From assembly GCA_013215375.1 (NCBI GenBank), contig JABSRB010000028.1, forward strand, positions 34,021-80,488: a stretch of DNA of 46,468 nt, read 5' to 3'. The position numbers were made by a program, and so were the translations under genes. Shown in pieces: positions 44,498-46,468 of the stretch. Source of the DNA: Oceanospirillaceae bacterium (GTDB lineage Bacteria > Pseudomonadota > Gammaproteobacteria > Pseudomonadales > Balneatricaceae). Every line of letters starts with the position of its first letter. Position 1 is the stretch's first letter. The notes beneath the pieces are model-generated. The model had not been told where the DNA came from. It worked only from the letters and a program-made list of their open reading frames with translations, and did not search any database.

Positions 44498-45385
44498 ATG
44501 GCGAACATAGGATTTATAGGTTTAGGTAACATGGGCGGCCCTATGGCGATCAATTTAGTGAAAGCCGGGCACCATGTCACAGTATTCGACTTATCTGCAG
44601 CAGCCATCACGACTTTAGTCAATGCTGGCGCAAAATCAGCAAGTACAGCAGCACAAGCAGTGACAGGTGCAGATTTTGTGATAAGCATGTTACCCGCCGG
44701 CAAACATGTTGAAGGCCTCTATGTTACAGGTGAACAGCCGTTATTTGATCACCTAGATGCAGATACATTGGTCATCGACTCATCAACCATCGATGCCAAA
44801 ACCGCCAAACACGTTGGTAGCATCGCGGCTGAGCGTGGTATTCACTTTATTGATGCTCCCGTTTCTGGTGGTGTCGGTGGAGCCGTCGCTGGCACACTGT
44901 CCTTTATGGTGGGAGCCAGCGAGAGTCAATTTGACCGTGCAAAACCTTTGCTGGATGTGATGGGTAAAAATATCTTTCATGCCGGCATACAAGGCAGTGG
45001 CCAGATTGCCAAAGCCTGCAACAATATGCTGTTGGCTATATTAATGACAGGTACCAGCGAGGCACTTAATATGGGTGTAGAAAATGGCTTAGACCCTAAA
45101 GTTCTCTCCGAAATTATGCGCTTAAGCTCTGGTGGCAATTGGGCCTTAGAAGTCTACAACCCGTACCCTGGTGTGATGCCCAATGCCCCAGCATCTAACG
45201 ATTATCAAGGTGGATTCCAGGTGGATTTGATGTCTAAAGATCTGGGATTGGCAATGGATTTGAGCGAACAAAGTGGATCAGCTACACCGATGGGAACTAA
45301 GGCTAGGGATTTATTTAATGCTCATAGGGACAAGGGCAATGGGGGGTTGGACTTTTCTAGTATTATTTGTAGTTATCAGAAGTAG
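44498..45385 (+). CDS. mmsB: 3-Hydroxyisobutyrate dehydrogenase
   Basis: The 295-residue NAD-dependent enzyme has the N-terminal GFIGLGNMGGPMAINLVKAGH nucleotide-binding region, the substrate loop DAPVSGGVGGAVAGTLSFMVG and the catalytic Lys in GSGQIAKACNNMLL. It oxidises 3-hydroxyisobutyrate to methylmalonate semialdehyde, the MmsA substrate. Start ATG 44498 with GGAG 6 nt upstream; a TTG at 44486 is also in frame. It ends the valine operon; no clear terminator follows. Confidence 0.95.
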   Translation: MANIGFIGLGNMGGPMAINLVKAGHHVTVFDLSAAAITTLVNAGAKSASTAAQAVTGADFVISMLPAGKHVEGLYVTGEQPLFDHLDADTLVIDSSTIDAKTAKHVGSIAAERGIHFIDAPVSGGVGGAVAGTLSFMVGASESQFDRAKPLLDVMGKNIFHAGIQGSGQIAKACNNMLLAILMTGTSEALNMGVENGLDPKVLSEIMRLSSGGNWALEVYNPYPGVMPNAPASNDYQGGFQVDLMSKDLGLAMDLSEQSGSATPMGTKARDLFNAHRDKGNGGLDFSSIICSYQK

Positions 45386-45540
45386 CTATGGGTTGTGCTT
45401 GAAACTGAGTGCGCTTGTGCATAGGTCGGATGAGAATTTTGCGAATGAGAAGCTGATTGAAGCTGTGTTTTCAGAGCTTTCTGAGATTCTTCACCATCAC
45501 ATTCATGGTTTTCATAATTATAACGTGATCTGTAAATAGG
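45386..45540. other. Non-coding stretch after mmsB
   Basis: I see no gene, terminator or RNA here. Confidence 0.4.
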
Positions 45541-46090
45541 GAGCTGCGTAAAACAAAGCCGCTATGCTGCTTGGCTAAAGCTTGCGTGGTAAACCTTAAA
45601 TGATGGCGCAAGTGTAGCTTTCAGCGAATAAAGAGTGATACGAAGCTGCGCTTCTAAAGCATCGCTGGATAAATGAATGCGCACGTCATACTCGAAACCA
45701 GACACAAAAGTTTTACTTTCAAAGCGTGTCTGATTTCCCTCTACTATTAATATGCCCTCTTTATGGGGATACACATCGTATTCTCAGCAACAAATCGCAC
45801 TTGTTTTCCTTCCCCCATTTTCGAGTAGCCCATCTTTAATAACGAAAAAACCAAGTAGAATTAGAGAACTGCATGAAGTAGATGCGTGGTACTTCGAAGC
45901 TGAAGCTTGGCGTGGTAAATCTTAAGGGATGGCGCAAGCGCACTACGGGATTTTCGATTAAAGCTGCGCTTTAAGAACATCGAAAATGCCCCCTCCTCTC
46001 TCATAGAAGGATACGACAAGTCGCACTTTTCTTCCTTCCCCATGTGCGATTAGTTCATCGCCTCTAAGCTTTAAACGAAAAAAAACCCCA
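45541..46090. repeat. Two degenerate tandem copies of rrn downstream flank
   Basis: The segment 45541-45853 and the segment about 45865-46090 share, in the same order, GCGTGGTAAA(C/T)CTTAA, GATGGCGCAAG, a stretch rich in AAGCTGCGCTT, TCGCACTT, TTCCTTCCCCCAT-like words, and an ending (A)ACGAAAAAA(A)CC. The second copy leads straight into the rrn terminator. Short minus-strand frames share LAPS(F/L)K(V/I)YHA for this reason and are probably not genes. Confidence 0.6.
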
Positions 46091-46110
46091 AGCACAGAGT
46101 GCTTGAGGTT
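46078..46110 (-). terminator. Terminator of the rRNA operon
   Basis: On the minus strand AACCTCAAGCAC - TCT - GTGCTTGGGGTT forms a 12-bp stem (one T-G pair) followed by at least six T residues. It lies 17 bp after the 5S rRNA 3' end. Confidence 0.92.
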
Positions 46111-46126
46111 TCTTTACGTATTAAAG

Positions 46127-46242
46127 CTTGGCGATGACCTACTCTCACATGGGGAGACCCCACACTACCATCGGCGCTAAATCGTTTCACTTCTGAGTTC
46201 GGTATGGGATCAGGTGGTTCCAATTCGCTATGGTCGCCAAAC
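46127..46242 (-). rRNA. rrf: 5S ribosomal RNA
   Basis: The minus strand reads TTTGGCGACCATAGC..., CCTGATCCCATACCGAACTC, GAAGTGAAACG, then GATGGTAGTGTGG and GAGAGTAGGTCATCGCCAA, the standard 5S sequence of about 116 nt with pairing ends. It follows the 23S gene after a spacer of about 185 bp (46243-46427), which holds AACGCC/GGCGTT as the processing stem next to 23S. Confidence 0.97.
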
Positions 46243-46427
46243 ATAAACTGTTATCTCTAAAGGCTTTCGTCGTGCTGCCTATAAAGATCAATCTGGATTT
46301 GATGTTGCTGCTGTTTCAAGAGCAGCTATATTAGTCTTATTTGTAGTTAAATCAACATGTTTAAAGTGATTTTATCATGTTTCTTTCGTTACTTAATCAG
46401 TCTCTCACAAACGCCTTTGGCGTTATA

Positions 46428-46468
46428 TGGTCAAGCCTCACGAGCAATTAGTATTGGTTAGCTCAAGA
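46428..46468 (-). rRNA. rrl: 23S ribosomal RNA, 3' end only
   Basis: The minus strand reads TCTTGAGCTAACCAATACTAA then TTGCTCGTGAGGCTTGACC, the conserved last bases of 23S rRNA. The gene continues past the window edge. Confidence 0.93.

Noticed and set aside
45562-46043. Two short minus-strand frames sharing LAPSxKxYHA
   Set aside because: The similarity follows from duplicated noncoding DNA next to the rRNA operon; no starts with ribosome-binding sites.

Overview
The window reads as chromosomal DNA of a marine gammaproteobacterium, moderately AT-rich, probably near Cellvibrionales/Spongiibacteraceae. This placement is inferred from gene content and synteny (argH/hemCDXY, hisBHF-asmA-mutY-yggX-tRNA-Phe, ssrS-fau, gcvR), not from a search.

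Layout. (1) 1-6.6 kb is an accessory block. On the minus strand it has a degenerate HlyC-like protein, an intact HlyC-type lysine acyltransferase and the start of a glycine-rich gene cut by the window edge. On the plus strand it has a periplasmic binding protein, a membrane-anchored LytTR regulator and an M16 metalloprotease lipoprotein. It may be an acylated-product cassette with its own sensor. (2) 6.8-18 kb is mostly core: 6S RNA, 5-formyl-THF cyclo-ligase, a PEGA/FGE-like protein, GcvR, a VF530-type protein, argH, then hemC-hemD-hemX-hemY and a nitronate monooxygenase followed by a 9-bp minisatellite. (3) 18.4-24.6 kb holds hisF, hisH and hisB (hisA is missing from its usual place), AsmA, mutY and yggX. 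(4) 24.8-33.3 kb: tRNA-Phe is followed by an 8.4-kb copper-resistance island (cytochrome c, Met/His-rich protein, copB, copA, DUF2946-like protein, CusRS-type two-component system). The last 18 bp of the tRNA gene plus 76 bp of 3' flank recur at the far end, as expected for attL/attR. No integrase is present. The repeated flank is a two-hairpin element with compensatory base changes. (5) 33.3-45.4 kb is branched-chain amino acid catabolism: amino-acid dehydrogenase, bkdA1-bkdA2-bkdB, a divergent Lrp regulator, an AraC regulator, then mmsA, acyl-CoA dehydrogenase, enoyl-CoA hydratase, 3-hydroxyisobutyryl-CoA hydrolase and mmsB, covering most of valine breakdown. (6) 45.4-46.5 kb holds degenerate duplicated flank, the rrn terminator, 5S rRNA and the 3' end of 23S rRNA, all on the minus strand.

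How the parts work together: the heme genes form one overlapping operon. The leucine-dehydrogenase/bkd operon makes branched acyl-CoAs that the mms-type operon oxidises further. In the island, CusR-box-like sites lie upstream of copA and in a gene-less stretch, so the two-component pair probably drives the copper genes. A 170-bp MITE-like element has landed in the copA leader.
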